Source: Nageia nagi (Eukaryota; Pinophyta). From it: a DNA stretch of 64,000 bases. Of the stretch, positions 23,215-35,240 are shown piece after piece; the stretch's first letter is position 1; each line of letters opens with the position of its first letter. The DNA lies in the NCBI GenBank assembly GCA_050084985.1, contig JBITNC010000001.1, forward strand, positions 70,928,001 to 70,992,000, in the 5' to 3' direction. The notes beneath the pieces are model-generated. The model made no database searches and was not told the DNA's origin. It saw only the letters and a program-made list of their open reading frames with translations. Made by a program: the position numbers and the translations under genes.

Positions 23215-24881
23215 AAATATAAACTTATTGTTGATAAACTTATTTTAGAATTTGATAAGTATACCATTGACGTTTCATCAAGATCCATCAATAGATTTAC
23301 AAACACCATGGCTTTATTTGGTACTTCTCTTATTCCATTATAAGAAAACCAAGATAAGATCATTGTTCATGTTACCACTTTGCATGATCCCTCTTACATT
23401 ATTCAACCCATAATTAGTCAAATTGAAGTTGGTAATGTTAATAATTAGTATTCACTTGTGAGATATTTTCTTAAAATTGGTATTAGTCCTTAGGAAATGA
23501 TAAAAATAGAAAGATGAAACTTCAAACAAAATTGTGCCAAATACACCTTATTGGGGGATATACTTTATAAACTTGGATACGAAGGAATTATTTTGAGATG
23601 TCTTGAACCTAATGAAACTCCCCTTGCTCTTTCTCAAGTACATGAAAAGGATTATGTTTACAAAATGCTTGTTAAGAATGGGATACTTTTGTCCTACACT
23701 TGAAAAGGATTATCTTCACTATGTTAAAAGATGTATTAAATATCAACAATTTACAAACCTTCAACACTTTCCTTCTCAAGACTTACAACCTATTGCATCC
23801 ATATGGAACTTTTCACAATGGGAGATAGATCTTGTCGGCCAACTTTATTCTAAATCTTCACAAGGACATAAATCCATTATTACTACAACTAAATATTTTC
23901 CAAAATAGGTAGAATCCATGCCCCTAATTGAAATTAAAGCATTCAAAATTATGGAATTCATTTAGACAAACCTTATATGTAGATTTGGAATCCCTTCCAA
24001 CTTGATCATGGAAAATGGAATTCCCTTTAAAAATAAGGATGTTAAAGCTTTATGTGATAAGTATAATATTCAATTAAGTTTTTCAACATCTTATTATTCT
24101 TAAAAAAATGGACAAGCAGAAGCCTTAAATAAGATAATTATCAAAGCTCTTCAAAACATTGTTGGAGATACATAAAGAGATTGGAATACCAAACTTCCCT
24201 TAGTATTATGGGCATACAGAATAACCATATGTACACCTATGTGAGCAACATCCTTTTCATTAATTTATGGTGCTAAAATTATTTTGCCACTTGAGCTTGA
24301 AATTTTATCACTTCATGTTTCATTGAAACAATTCATTGATGAAAATATATACAAAGAAGATAGACTAACCTAAATTAATTTACGTGATGAAAAATGTATA
24401 AGTTTCCTTCAACACTTAAGGATTTACCAAGAATGCATCAAAAGAGCTTATAATATAATGGTACATTATCATGAATTTGAATTTGGTGACCTTGTTCTAA
24501 AATAAAATCAACAAATCACAAGTCAACCATGTGCAAAAAGAGGAAAATTTGCACCTAACTGGATGGTTCCATACATTTTAATCAACAAATATGGTTCAAG
24601 TGCATACAAATTGGAAACATTGGAAGGTTTTGAAGAGCTTGAACCAATTAATATTATTCGCCTTCAACCCTTCTACACATAGAAAACACTAGCAACATCC
24701 AAATATTCAAAAAAATTTACAAAATTAATAAAAAAATAGAAAATTATAAAAAAATTAAAATATATCAAAAGCACAAAAACAAACATAGAAAATACAAAAT
24801 AAAAAAAAATGTATCTTGCATTAATCATGTCTTTTGTCACCAATCATAATCCTCCCTTTGTTTTATCTTAGCATTATGGAA
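23215..24881 (+). repeat. Element A integrase region, copy 2 of the tandem duplication
   Basis: Direct repeat of 21541-23214, starting AAATATAAACTTATTG and ending GCATTATGGAAA. The 101-residue frames at 21929-22234 and 23603-23908 correspond and differ at 5 positions. Copy 2 keeps the family-typical LEKDYLHYVKRC where copy 1 has changed. The same premature stops occur in both copies (for example after GIPF...MEFI), so they existed before duplication. Copy 2 also has its own new stop near 24101 (TAA for CAA). The boundary shares only AAA with the other breakpoint, suggesting unequal exchange or repair at microhomology, not retrotransposition. Confidence 0.9.
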
Positions 24882-26640
24882 AGGTTTTCAAGAGCTATAG
24901 AGAGTAGCTCAAGATTCCTTTTCATTATCACTTGTCTTGTATCATCACTTTTAGATCATTGCATTTGGAGTTGATACTGACTATTTTTTTGCTTTTTAAT
25001 ATCACCCTACCTTTTATGGGTGCATGGTAATCACAAGTCATTCATCTCCTTTCAACACATAAATTTAGTTATGTAAGAGCTCATTCTACACATTAAAATG
25101 GAAATCAACCCCAAATCCATTTCTTAAATTTATCATGTTCACTTGATGTTTTCTCTTTTTGCGATATTATTTGATCCTTTGCATATCTACATGTGTCAAT
25201 TTTAAGTGATTTTATCTCACTTTGTTGAAATTTGAACTTTGTACATTTTTACAATTTGAACTTTTTGCCTTTCATTTGGTTTTCAAAAACTTGCTTAACC
25301 ATATTGGTTTCATAAACAAATTATTGTTTTTGTCACACAATTATAAATTTGGTCACATCTTATAAGTTTCATTGTGATCTTGTTATCCCATTTTTCTTAT
25401 TTTTCTTCCCAAAGTAAGCTACTTAAATACTTTGGTCACTTTACTATCCTATGTCATTTTGAGTCATTTTGTTGTCTTGTATTTTAAACCCATCATAATT
25501 TATCTTTTTTATGTCTCATTGTATCCTACCAAGTCATTTTTAATCATTTTGTAACCATTTCCAAGTCCATTTTATTTTAGGACCAAATGTCCCGAAATTT
25601 GACATCTTAAAAAGTTGGCTTTGCATTGCTAATTTTAAACCTAACAAACCAAGTTTGTTTTTCATTCCATCAATGTTTAGTTTATTTTCAATATAATTTT
25701 AATCATACTTCCAATTTTCATAATCTAATTTTTTCATTCGATATCTATTTTATGGTTAAACAAAAGCTCACTTGAAATAGTGCCCTTTCAGTGAGTACTA
25801 AAGGTTTTTCACCCTAGTCCAAGTAGGCTCTAGTTTTGGCTTCTAAAATAGGTCAAATGACCTCCATTTTTTAAACATCTTTTCCAGCACTTAGATTTAT
25901 TATTTTTCTATCTAATCATCCAAATTATTTCTCAAATCAACATGGTGGTTGCTTGTTTTTGAGTGTCAAAGATCATCATTTTTCACTTTTTCAAAAGTGT
26001 TAAAGTTGCAAAAGTTTTATTTTGGTCCATTTTAGTTATGTTTTTGTAATACTTCTAAGTCATTATTCTATGATTTCATTATTTCCAACTTAAATTAAGT
26101 TTTTTGGGTGTACGATGGTAGTATATTATTTTCCTATTTTTGGTATCTTTTATCAATTTTAAGTATATTTTTAGGCCATTTTGTGTGTTCATTTTACTAA
26201 CAAAATTTGTATATTTTGCTATCAATACATATGATTCCTTTGTCATTTTTTTTATCACTTATTTATATTTTTTTATCATGATTTAAGTCAGGTTTTTTAT
26301 CTTTTTTCACTTATCTTTTAAAAATAAGTATTTTATCTTGTTAAATATTTATTTTTACTTTTATTCATTTTGAATTATCATGATTTTTCTTATCACTTAA
26401 CATTTTTCTTTCTTTTACATTTATCTTATTCATACTTTCAATGATCATTTATTTTTATCTTTCAATATCCTTTATTATCCATTACCATTTTTTCCATTGT
26501 TCATTATTTTATCTTATTCTTGTGTCACTCTTTGTTCCATTTTTTTATTCATACATGTTCATTTTTACAATCATTCACAAAAAATATTGCATTTTAACCA
26601 GGTATATATGTCACATTTACAATAGATCATCATCATATCA
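24882..26640 (+). other. Probable 3' non-coding region of element A, strongly T-rich
   Basis: No coding frame. The plus strand is unusually pyrimidine-rich to about 26600 and then turns A-rich. This sequence directly follows the integrase duplication and would be the 3' untranslated part (and perhaps LTR) of the element. No polypurine tract or TG...CA edges could be set. Confidence 0.4.
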
Positions 26641-27150
26641 TTAACACCAACATAGATCATAAGCATAAAACCTACATAACATACATGAAAATATAACATA
26701 TAAATAGACAACATTCATACATCCATCCAAGTAAATTTCTAGAACATTGCCTCATAAATCATAACATAACATGCATGGATCAAATAGGCATTTTCATATA
26801 GACAAAAATTGGCCTCTTGGCCATAAAATATATATACATATCATACATGCATCATAGATTCACAAAATCATGATACATACAATACATCATACATTTGCAT
26901 ACTTAAACACTACATCCTCATGACTATCTTTGGATATGTGACTTGTTGAGTTGTGAAGTAACATGGTGTGATCGATACGACTTCCTTATATGGTAATATG
27001 ATCACTATGATATTGTGAGAATCCTATGTGATTTTTTACCCCCTATCCATAGAGGATGTGCCCACATCAAGAATTAGGTTTTGAATCCTAGTGAAATCAT
27101 CCTTGTATATGATAATTCACTTGTTTTCTTATCAAATATGAATGACCTAT
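26641..27150. other. No recognisable gene
   Basis: A-rich sequence with many short CATA and ACATACAT runs. Nothing else is seen. Confidence 0.4.
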
Positions 27151-28060
27151 CTATTTATCATCTTCTCTAAATGAGCAATCTACTACTATGATATAGCTAG
27201 CTCCACCTTTAGCCTCTTTTCCTAATGCTTCCATGTCTCTCCTCCTCCTAGTGGCCATGTAACTGCTCCCCCGATGGACCATGGGGGCCCATCTATGCCT
27301 CCACCATTTGGGTGTCTCCCCATTTACCTCCACCATATTCTCCATTATGTCCTCCATCCCAACCATTGTGGCTACCATCCATCCTCCCTTCCCACCATCA
27401 TCATCATCACCACCTCCTCCGTCACCACCATAATCACCTCCTTCTCTACCATCTTCTTTATCCTCACTTGCTAGGGGAGTCACTTTTGCTAACCTTCCTA
27501 CACAAAATTGATCATATGTTAGGATCATCACCACATCCATTCCTATCATAATTAGTACTGGGACATTCAACTTTGACCCAATGTTTGCAAAAATCATTAT
27601 CAATAAGGCATCTAGTCTAAACCTATTGTAAACCATAAGTGTTGGGAGAACATATTGATGTATCATGAACTTCCTATGACTCAATCAAAATAGAAAAATC
27701 TATCTCTCCCATTTGCATCTTTAGCCATCTAACTCTCTTGACTCAAGCTAGCTCTAGTTCATCCTCCATCTATGTTGGGTCATCCATGAAATTTATTCAT
27801 AAAAAAATTTGTAGTATCATTTATTGAATGATAGCTTTATAGTATATAAGACCACATGTGTGTGGATACCATCTCCATGGCTCCAAGTCCCTCATCCATC
27901 ATAACACATAGTATTCCTCTGTCCTGGGTTCCCCCCCAACCTACATCTGCATCTTTGTGAATGTTGTAGGGAAGCCATGGTGGCCTCTCTACTAGGATCA
28001 ACTCCCACCCCCATATTGGAGGAGGATGGAGCATTCCATCCCTCATCATCATCGTAGTCT
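27151..28060 (-). pseudogene. Unrecognised decayed protein-like region, Gly/Asp-rich
   Basis: The longest minus-strand frame here is 27151-27684 (177 codons). Its middle is Gly/Asp-rich because the DNA is a run of CCATCATCACCACC-type triplets (27370-27460). Upstream, 27837-28052 is another open frame rich in Trp and Pro. A different frame near 27500-27700 reads more like real protein (IDFSILIES, stop, EVHDTSICSPNTYGLQ), which suggests a frameshifted remnant. I do not recognise a family. Base composition is less AT-rich than the surroundings. Confidence 0.25.
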
Positions 28061-28275
28061 AATATCAACCAACTCTCTATAAATCAATATCAAAAGTGTT
28101 GGACCCCACATGAAAATTATCATGTCCTCATGCATATATATGAGTACATCACATAGATTTTAGAGGAAGAGAACCTCCAAAGAATTTGGATAGATGTGTT
28201 TCTCTATTATGATCATAGCAAACACTAGCCTATCCTTAATGATGACATGTATATAGGCATCCTCATACTCAAAGC

Positions 28276-28741
28276 CTATCATGATTATCTAAGGTTTAGG
28301 AAAAATTCTAGGGCATAAACATCCACCAAAACTTCAAATTTTAAGCTCAAAATCTAGGATTTGGATCAAAAATAAAATTCTACAAAATAAAAAAATATCC
28401 TCAATTGTTTAATAATTTTAAAGTAGTAGAATTTTATAATTTTGTAGAAAATCAGGACAAATAAAGAAAAATAAAACCTAGGGATTCCTATGAAAAATTA
28501 CACAAAAAATGTGATGCCCTAAAATGAAAAATATGGTTAGTTTGAATTTAAGGTGGGCACAAATATATTGAATATTTTTAGTGACTCATAGTGTGAACTA
28601 AGTAGCAACTATGTTAAAATTCCCATGTAAATGATATACAATGATATCAAGTAAAATAATGGGAAAAAAGTGGGAATAATATAAGATACAACAAATATAG
28701 TAGTGAATAAATTATATGTGACTATTGGATCAAGATAACAT
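28276..28741 (+). repeat. Dispersed repeat, copy 2, cut by an LTR insertion
   Basis: Direct counterpart of 9868-10300. Similarity ends at GGATCAAGATAACAT (28741), and an LTR begins two bases later at 28743. Because copy 1 continues uninterrupted, the LTR element inserted into this repeat. It contains one extra AT-rich insertion near 28390 relative to copy 1. Confidence 0.85.
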
Positions 28742-28742
28742 A

Positions 28743-29436
28743 TGTTATAACTAAAATAATAATTATCATAATTATTTACAGAATAATTAAATTCACCAAT
28801 TAACTAAAATAATAGGAAATCAATGACAAATATCAACTTGATCTTGATCTATCAAAAATAGATTAATAGAAGATACAAACTTGTACTTTAACTATGACGA
28901 TGAACAAAGGCAAGATTCAATCAAGAGAGGATGAACAATGAGATTTTCTTAAACATGGAGCTACCAATCTAGCCTCAACCTAGTGATGATGCTTGGCTAC
29001 CTTTCCAGAATGCCTCACTTACAATCTTGATATCATCATCCCACCTTAGATGCATCGAATATTGATTGTGAAGGGATCAAATAATGCATTAATGCAAAGC
29101 TCAAAGTATAACAAAATTCAGAGATGATAGGTGGAATTTAGAAACACTAGTCAAGATTAACACAAGTATATTACCACCTATCAAGGATTTGGGATTATGT
29201 CATGTCATATCATATCTTTGATCATGCACAACCCCTCCACCTTTATAGGTAAATGGTCTAGTGTTAAGGCTTCTCCTTAGTCTTATTGTGATGTCAAGTT
29301 GATCTATTACCATAAAATATAAAGGTAGATGAGAGTGCACATACAAAAGAGCATTTATTTAATAAATTAAATAAATCATTTCAAATACCTAAAAAGGTAT
29401 TTTAATTGAATCAAAATTCTTTTTTAGGTATTAACA
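28743..29436 (-). mobile_element. LTR of the element B family, minus strand (694 bp)
   Basis: On the minus strand this reads TGTTAATACCTAAAAAAG, then ATTAAAATACCTTTTTAGG, then TTTATGGTAATAG, CCTATAAAGGTGGA and GATAGGTGG, then TTTGTTATACTTTGAGC. All of these are also present in the LTRs of element B (37914 and 44928). It ends TTATAACA. A polypurine-like CAAAGTGGGGCAT adjoins its start (29437-29450 in plus coordinates), so this is a 3' LTR whose element extends towards higher coordinates. No 5' LTR partner is visible, so the element is truncated or its other half was lost. Confidence 0.8.
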
Positions 29437-30140
29437 AATGCCCCACTTTGAATATGTTTTGATGCTTTTGAGATAAGAAAATAAAAAAATGAATTCAAAG
29501 TATAATAAGATAAGTAAGAAAATACTCCCTGAAAAGTTATAACATGGTGAAAGCTTCAGATACCCTGATTTTGCTTATGTTATGCCCCCTCTTTTGACTT
29601 GGTTACAACATGATGGACCTCTCATCATAGGAGAAATTCAAGGAAAAGAAAAAGGTACCTAAAAAAAAGAACTTAAATAAGAAACATTTTCGTAATATAT
29701 CTGAAATATAAAAATTTGATCATCATGATATGGAAAGTATGATAAGTGATAAGAAAGAAAACCTATCCTTGGTGGCTTACCCACCAAGATGAGATGAATA
29801 TGATAAGAAATTTGGCTTGATCAACTTGGCATCCCAAGCCACCATATTGTCATGGATTTTGATATGAATAGTCCTTTCTTTCAAAGGTACCAAATGATAA
29901 TATTGACCCTTCCTTACATAAGAGTCAAATGATAAGAATGACCCTTCCTTACACAGGCATAAAATGATAATATTGATCAACTTGGTTGTCCCAACCCACC
30001 ATGTTTCCATGAATATTTTGATAAGAATGGTCCTTTCTTACAAAGGAGGCCAATTATACGAATGACCAGCTTGGTGTCCCAAGCCACCATATTTCCATGG
30101 CTTTTACTGATAAGAGTGCCCCTTCCTTACAAAGGTGACC
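29437..30140 (-). mobile_element. 3' non-coding part of the minus-strand element B relative
   Basis: Blocks reading CCATGGAAATATGGTGGC and TTGGGACACCAAGCT on the minus strand occur two or three times, separated by CTTTGTAAGGAAGG-type units of about 50-100 bp. The same phrase (CAACATGGTGGATTGGGAC and relatives) occurs at 44515-44670 between the integrase and the 3' LTR of element B. This ties the segment to the same family. The frame at 29777-30010 is repeat-derived, not a gene. Confidence 0.65.
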
Positions 30141-30420
30141 AATCATAAGCAATAATATGATATAAAAAATATTTTAACCATGTGATAAGTATTTGATATG
30201 ATAAGCATCAATTTAAGAATGATAAATAAGATTTTGATAAGCATGTATTTGAATAAAGTATTATTTTGATAAGCAATTGTTAAGCAAGATAAGCAACATA
30301 TATTTGATAAGAAACACAATTTTTTAATATAGTGTGTACTTACAAGCAACAATGTTTATTAATAAGTAATTGAAAAGATATTCAATTAATCATTGGATAA
30401 ATAATTTTATTGAAACAACA
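30141..30420. repeat. Degenerate ATTTGATAAGCA-type short repeats
   Basis: The word GATAAGCA or GATAAG recurs many times at irregular spacing within an AT-rich background. No coding meaning. It may be an extension of the repeat-rich 3' region of the adjacent minus-strand element. Confidence 0.4.
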
Positions 30421-31800
30421 TTTATCTATACTGCATACTAATAAGCCTAATAATGATATGTACCTTACAATATGAAAAATAAGAAAATAGCGATTTTGAA
30501 ATGCATTTACAATTTTGACAAATATGAAATAAAAAATGAGCATCTATCAATATTTTGAGCAAGTAATTTAAAATTAAGTACATTTTTCTTTATTTAAGTG
30601 CATGAATACTGTATAGGAAAGAAATATACTTTAAATTCTTACTTTAACCTAGCTAAAGATCAAGGAACATGGCATCGTCATTGAGTTAAGGAAGAGTTTT
30701 TCAAGGAAAGAAAAGCCTAACATGACTGTGCCATCTCCATGAGGGAAAAAAGAGCAACAATTTTATATAACATAGTAGGTAATTTGAAATTTGATATTCA
30801 TTTCACTTTGATTTTAACCAATTTTCCCCAAAGGTAGTTTTAAATAATTTACGTCTTATTTTTGATAATGATAAACAAATGTATTACATGCATAGGAAGA
30901 GAAAAATTTGGTATAGAATTTGGTGTAAAATTGCATCATGAACCTAGTGATAGTGCTAGAATAGAGCATTGTCACTTGGCTATAGGCATAGAAGAGTGTT
31001 GAACAAAAAGAACCCAAATGGGTGAGTAACTGGTCAATGACAAAAAATAGTTTCATTTAGGGAAATCAACAACATTTTATAGTGAATTTGAAAAAAGGGA
31101 TTCCAATTTGGTTTTAAATAGGTGGATTTGGGTTCATTTATTCATTTTTAATTTGGTGGTTTAAGCTCTAGTCCATAAGGTTTTAGCTATCCTATTTGGC
31201 ATGTGGAGAGATTGTGTTGCAATAGAAGATTAATTATTGCATTCATGGGTGATATGGCTTGGCAGATAACCTCTCAACAAGTTCATCGGGATTTGGTTGT
31301 TTGTTCTTCACTTGAGGGACATCAAGTACCAAAAATTTGCTTATATTCTTGGTTTATGTAATATTTAGGAACTTTTTGATGGTTTGCATTTTCGAATTAG
31401 GCTAGTTTTTATCAATTTTGAAAAAATTTCAAAACATAGGGGGTAAAAATGTAGGGCTAGTTTTGGGAATGCATGGAGGGAAACATGATAGCATTTTACC
31501 ATACAATCCAGGTTAAGGCTAATGGGTACCTAAAATTTTCAAAAAATGGGGGCTAAAACATGGCAGCATCGCTAAGTTATAGGCATCTCCACTGGGATCA
31601 AATTTGCATTAGAATAGTAAAATGATACCTATATAGGCTCAACAAACATGCATGCATTCATAATTTATGAAAAAACATAACACAAAAATTAAAAAATAAC
31701 ATGAAAATTATACATTTTAAATTTATAGTTTTTTAATTATTAATTTTTTACATTTTTACCATATGCCATGTTACTAATACACTTCTTATTTGACCTAGAT
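30421..31800. other. No recognisable gene
   Basis: AT-rich. The 30856-31056 minus-strand frame has no family signature. I see no LTR edge, RNA gene or tandem repeat. Confidence 0.4.
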
Positions 31801-31819
31801 GTAGGATCATACTTACCTA

Positions 31820-33480
31820 ATGTTATGCAAGCCATGGAGTCCAGCCATGGATGTAGTTGTAGACTTTATGCTAACACTAAATGAGAGGAGATGGTTGGAA
31901 GCATCCAAGCTTAGCCATTTGAGAGGGATCATGCACATCTCATGCAATAAGTATTTCTTGAAAGCCCTCATGGAGCATTGGTGTGATGACACCTACATAT
32001 TCCACCTACATATGGGTGAGATGAAGATCACCCTAACCACAATCCATCATATTCTTCATGTACTTGTGAAGGGTACATTGATATAAAAGGTGACATTAAC
32101 AATGGTCAAGATGAAGGATCAATTTTACTAGCTAACAAGGGTGAGATACTATTAGTAGTCGAAGAAAAGTGCACCCCTTCATGACATGGTTTACATGCCC
32201 CCAAAGAAGCAAGACTATACCAAGCAATTCATGTTGTATGTAGTGATTCTTATTGATACAATATTATGTAGCGATAAGGAACATGAGTGCTTCCACATAG
32301 GTTTCATTCTATTTATACAAGGGGTATGCCTTCATGGAGAGAGATATGCATGGGAACCCTATATTTTAGCCATGTTATACAAGGATCTTCATAGCTTTGT
32401 GTTTATGAAGAAGGGAGATAGGATTGTATCCCATTCTTTCATTCTTCAAGCCTAGACATATGAGCATATCAGTGTGGATCATACGTATATTCCTATAGTG
32501 ACATAGGAATACATGCCCCATTGGTTTAGGTGGCAGACAACATAGCGAATAGGGATGAATCGAGAAGTTGAGCAATGTCATAGGTTGCTCAATCTTTTGG
32601 ATGATACAGACTTGGTGTAGGATCCATATTTTGATTTGGTTGTTTAGGAGGACTCAGATGATAACCTTTTATGAAGTATGACTCCATGCCATATCCAAGG
32701 TCATAGGAAGGTGACTGAGTTCTACTATCTTGATCAAGTGTTGAGATAGTTCAACATGACCTAGGATGTACCGATACCAAGGGTGTGGTCAACTATGGCC
32801 AAGTATTATTGCTATTAAGTGATTCTCCTAGGAGTGATGGTCATACCAAAATGGAGTGCATAGTGGGTTGTATCATAGGACCATACCCCTAAGGTACCCA
32901 CACCATTTCATTAGCATACTCTTAAGTACATGCAATGGTGGTACATGGTGAGGCTTGTGCCATTAGGCCTTAAGGATGACGAGGAAGAAGATGAGAAGGG
33001 AGATGAGGAGGAAGCAAGGGAGGATAAGGAATGAGGAGGGGGGGGATGAGGAGGAGATAGATATGGTGGTTGATGATCCCATGGATATAGGAGATGCTCC
33101 ACCACCTACCCAACCAACAGATCCACATGCATCATCCTCGTCAAGAGTTGCAGCTCCATAGATGGATATCTTAGGTATACCTAGACTCTAAGAATTTGGT
33201 TTATAGAAGCAATATAAGGAGAAAAATTGATAAGTTATCCATGAAATAGGTTTGGAGACTCAAATAGTGGTATTACAAGTGCAAGTGATGGGCATATAGC
33301 TATAGCTAAAGGCTCAATATGAACATATCGGTGTCCTATATGGGTAGATTGAAATACTATAGGTGCTTCCCCATGTGAACCAACGCTAGGAGTTGAAGAG
33401 GATACAGGAGTTATTTGCATTGAAGGATAACCAAATTCTATAGTTTGGATAGACATTAGTAATCATATCTAGTATCTAGT
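31820..33480 (+). pseudogene. Plant mobile domain (MAIL1/MAIN-like) protein, broken
   Basis: A remnant of a plant-mobile-domain protein, a nuclear family that in Arabidopsis includes MAIN and MAIL1 (silencing and genome stability) and that has often been carried by transposons. The frame from 31820 gives ALMEHWCDDTYIFHLHMGEM followed by KITLTTIHHILHVLVKG, the core signature of the domain. After stops come VVILIDTILCSDKEHECFHI, ERYAWEPYILAMLYKDLHSF, stop and TYEHISVDHTY (32220-32500). Further on are GHRKVTEFYYLDQVLR and FNMT (32700-32760). An acidic Glu/Asp-rich tail (32970-33110) and a Gln/Leu-rich possible coiled coil (33200-33450) follow. At least ten stops and one frame change make it a pseudogene. 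I cannot tell whether it was a host gene or transposon-borne. Confidence 0.75.
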
Positions 33481-33616
33481 CTAGGTCGAGGTCTAGGACT
33501 AGGACTAGGGATCCATCTATGGGTCAAAGTTCCCGTGGGGGAGAACTAGGATTATGTATCAATTGACATGTTTTGTTATGGCATTTTTACATATATGTTT
33601 TATGACTTATGAAAAC

Positions 33617-33617
<1 letters not shown>

Positions 33618-33683
<66 letters not shown>

Positions 33684-33722
33684 TTATTATTATATATGTA
33701 TGTGTGTGTGTGTGTGTGCACG
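33618..33722. repeat. Compound microsatellite (AT)n-(TTTA)n-(TG)n
   Basis: An AT dinucleotide run (about 33619-33652) passes into a TTTA tetranucleotide run (to about 33684) and, after a short AT stretch, a TG run (about 33702-33718). The overlapping frame at 33554-33736 is a by-product. Confidence 0.95.
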
Positions 33723-33736
33723 TGCAAGTGTTTTAG

Positions 33737-34864
33737 TTATACTAAAATGTGTTATATTTTGATGTTTGCATTTTAATTGATTAGGACTAGGTTTGAGATT
33801 TTGACATGTACATTTTTAATTTGAAGAATTTAACATAAATTTTTGAAAAATATGTAAATAAAAAACATGCAAAAAATGAAATTTTGAATCATACATTTTT
33901 TTTTAACAAAGATAAGCTTAAAATGATAATCAAATTGTAAACATAACAATTTTAGCTAAGATGAACACACAAAAGAGGATAAAAATAGGAACAATCATAT
34001 CAAATGCGCACATAACAGAGTAGCAACATTGGAATATAGCGGTAACGCTTAGATAAGAGGTAGAAATAGAGAGAAAAGGAAAATATATACATAAAACATG
34101 GCCTAATTAACAAAAAAAAGAGGCCTAAAATTTAATGAATGGTAAAAAATAAATTTTTATAGACCATGATATTATTCATCAAATTTGTGAATTATTTACC
34201 AAAAAGCATGAAGAAGGGATAAACAAATACACTTTTTTGCAACAAGACACATACATTGGAAGCATGAAATCAAAATTTTAACAAAATGAAGCAATGAACA
34301 AAGTGACAACACTAGATTCTAGCACCATTAGTCGAAATATAAATAGAAAAACACATAATTTAACATAACGCATTACATATTTGGTTATAATAACAAAAAA
34401 GACATGTACGAAAAGGAAATATGATGAAATATTTTATGGAATAGCCCAAATTTTCATGTTCAATATTTTACAAAATAGTTTCATGTTCAACATTTTCTAT
34501 AGGTGTAATTTGAAAAATATAAGGAGATGTATCTTCAAATTTCATCCTTATGTAATTATCAAATTTCCCATAACATATGTCAATAGATAATGTGGAGAAT
34601 TTATATGTTCATAAACTACATTTTAAATATAATATAATACACCATAGTAACTTTGACTTCAATCCATAAGTTAGAGGATAAGATTACTCATGTATTATTT
34701 CTAAGTAATAATTAAATTCAAAATCTTCATTACCATCTCTAAAGGGATTGTGATCCATGATCTTGTTACAACGCTACATGCTACAAGATAATTATTTTTT
34801 TGTATGTATATTTTATGATGATTAATATGCATATTTTTAATTACTACAAATATATAGATATTTT
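33737..34864. other. No recognisable gene
   Basis: AT-rich sequence; the 34381-34590 frame has no family signature. Confidence 0.4.
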
Positions 34865-35240
34865 TATTAAAATAATCTTACAATTGGATCTAGTGATGCA
34901 ATAGATCTCATCATGAATAATTCCTAATATTCAATTGTTGGATTTGCATATCTAAGATTTATGAGAATTTAGATAAACTCATTTTTTCCCCTCATTTTAT
35001 CATCCCTATCCAAATACCTTATCCAAAGTTATAATAGTTAAAAACTCTTACCAAAGTAATTTTTCATATTTATCACTCGCATGTGGTGGTCTATCCATAA
35101 CTAGAGGTAATTGTCCCAAGTCTCCTACTAGAATGATTGATCTTTCTCCAAAATATATGTTTGAATTTTCTAAATGTTGAGACTATAAGAAATTATACTA
35201 AATCCTTAACTCATTGAAATGTACTCTCCTGTTCAACTTA
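34865..35240 (-). pseudogene. PIF1-like helicase fragment (Helitron type)
   Basis: Minus-strand remnant of a PIF1-family DNA helicase of the kind encoded by plant Helitron transposons. Reading down from about 35165: NIYFGERSIILVGDLGQLPL, then VMDRPPHASDKYEKLLW, stop, EFLTIITLDKVFG. Then INLRYANPTIEY, stop, ELFMMRSIASLDP (to about 34875). The GDLGQLPPV-type segment is the Walker B/motif III region of PIF1 helicases. The Walker A segment and the Rep endonuclease domain are not visible upstream (35240-36470). Only about 120 codons survive. No Helitron ends (5' TC, 3' CTRR with hairpin) were identified. Confidence 0.7.

Noticed and set aside
27274-27551. Plus-strand His/Pro/Thr-rich open frames
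   Set aside because: Produced by CATCATCACCACC triplet runs; the minus strand reads less repetitively but is also unrecognised.
32911-33105. Minus-strand Pro/Ser-rich open frame
   Set aside because: Antisense to the acidic tail of the plant mobile domain remnant.
33554-33736. 60-codon open frame rich in Tyr/Ile/Leu
   Set aside because: Entirely made by the AT, TTTA and TG microsatellite.
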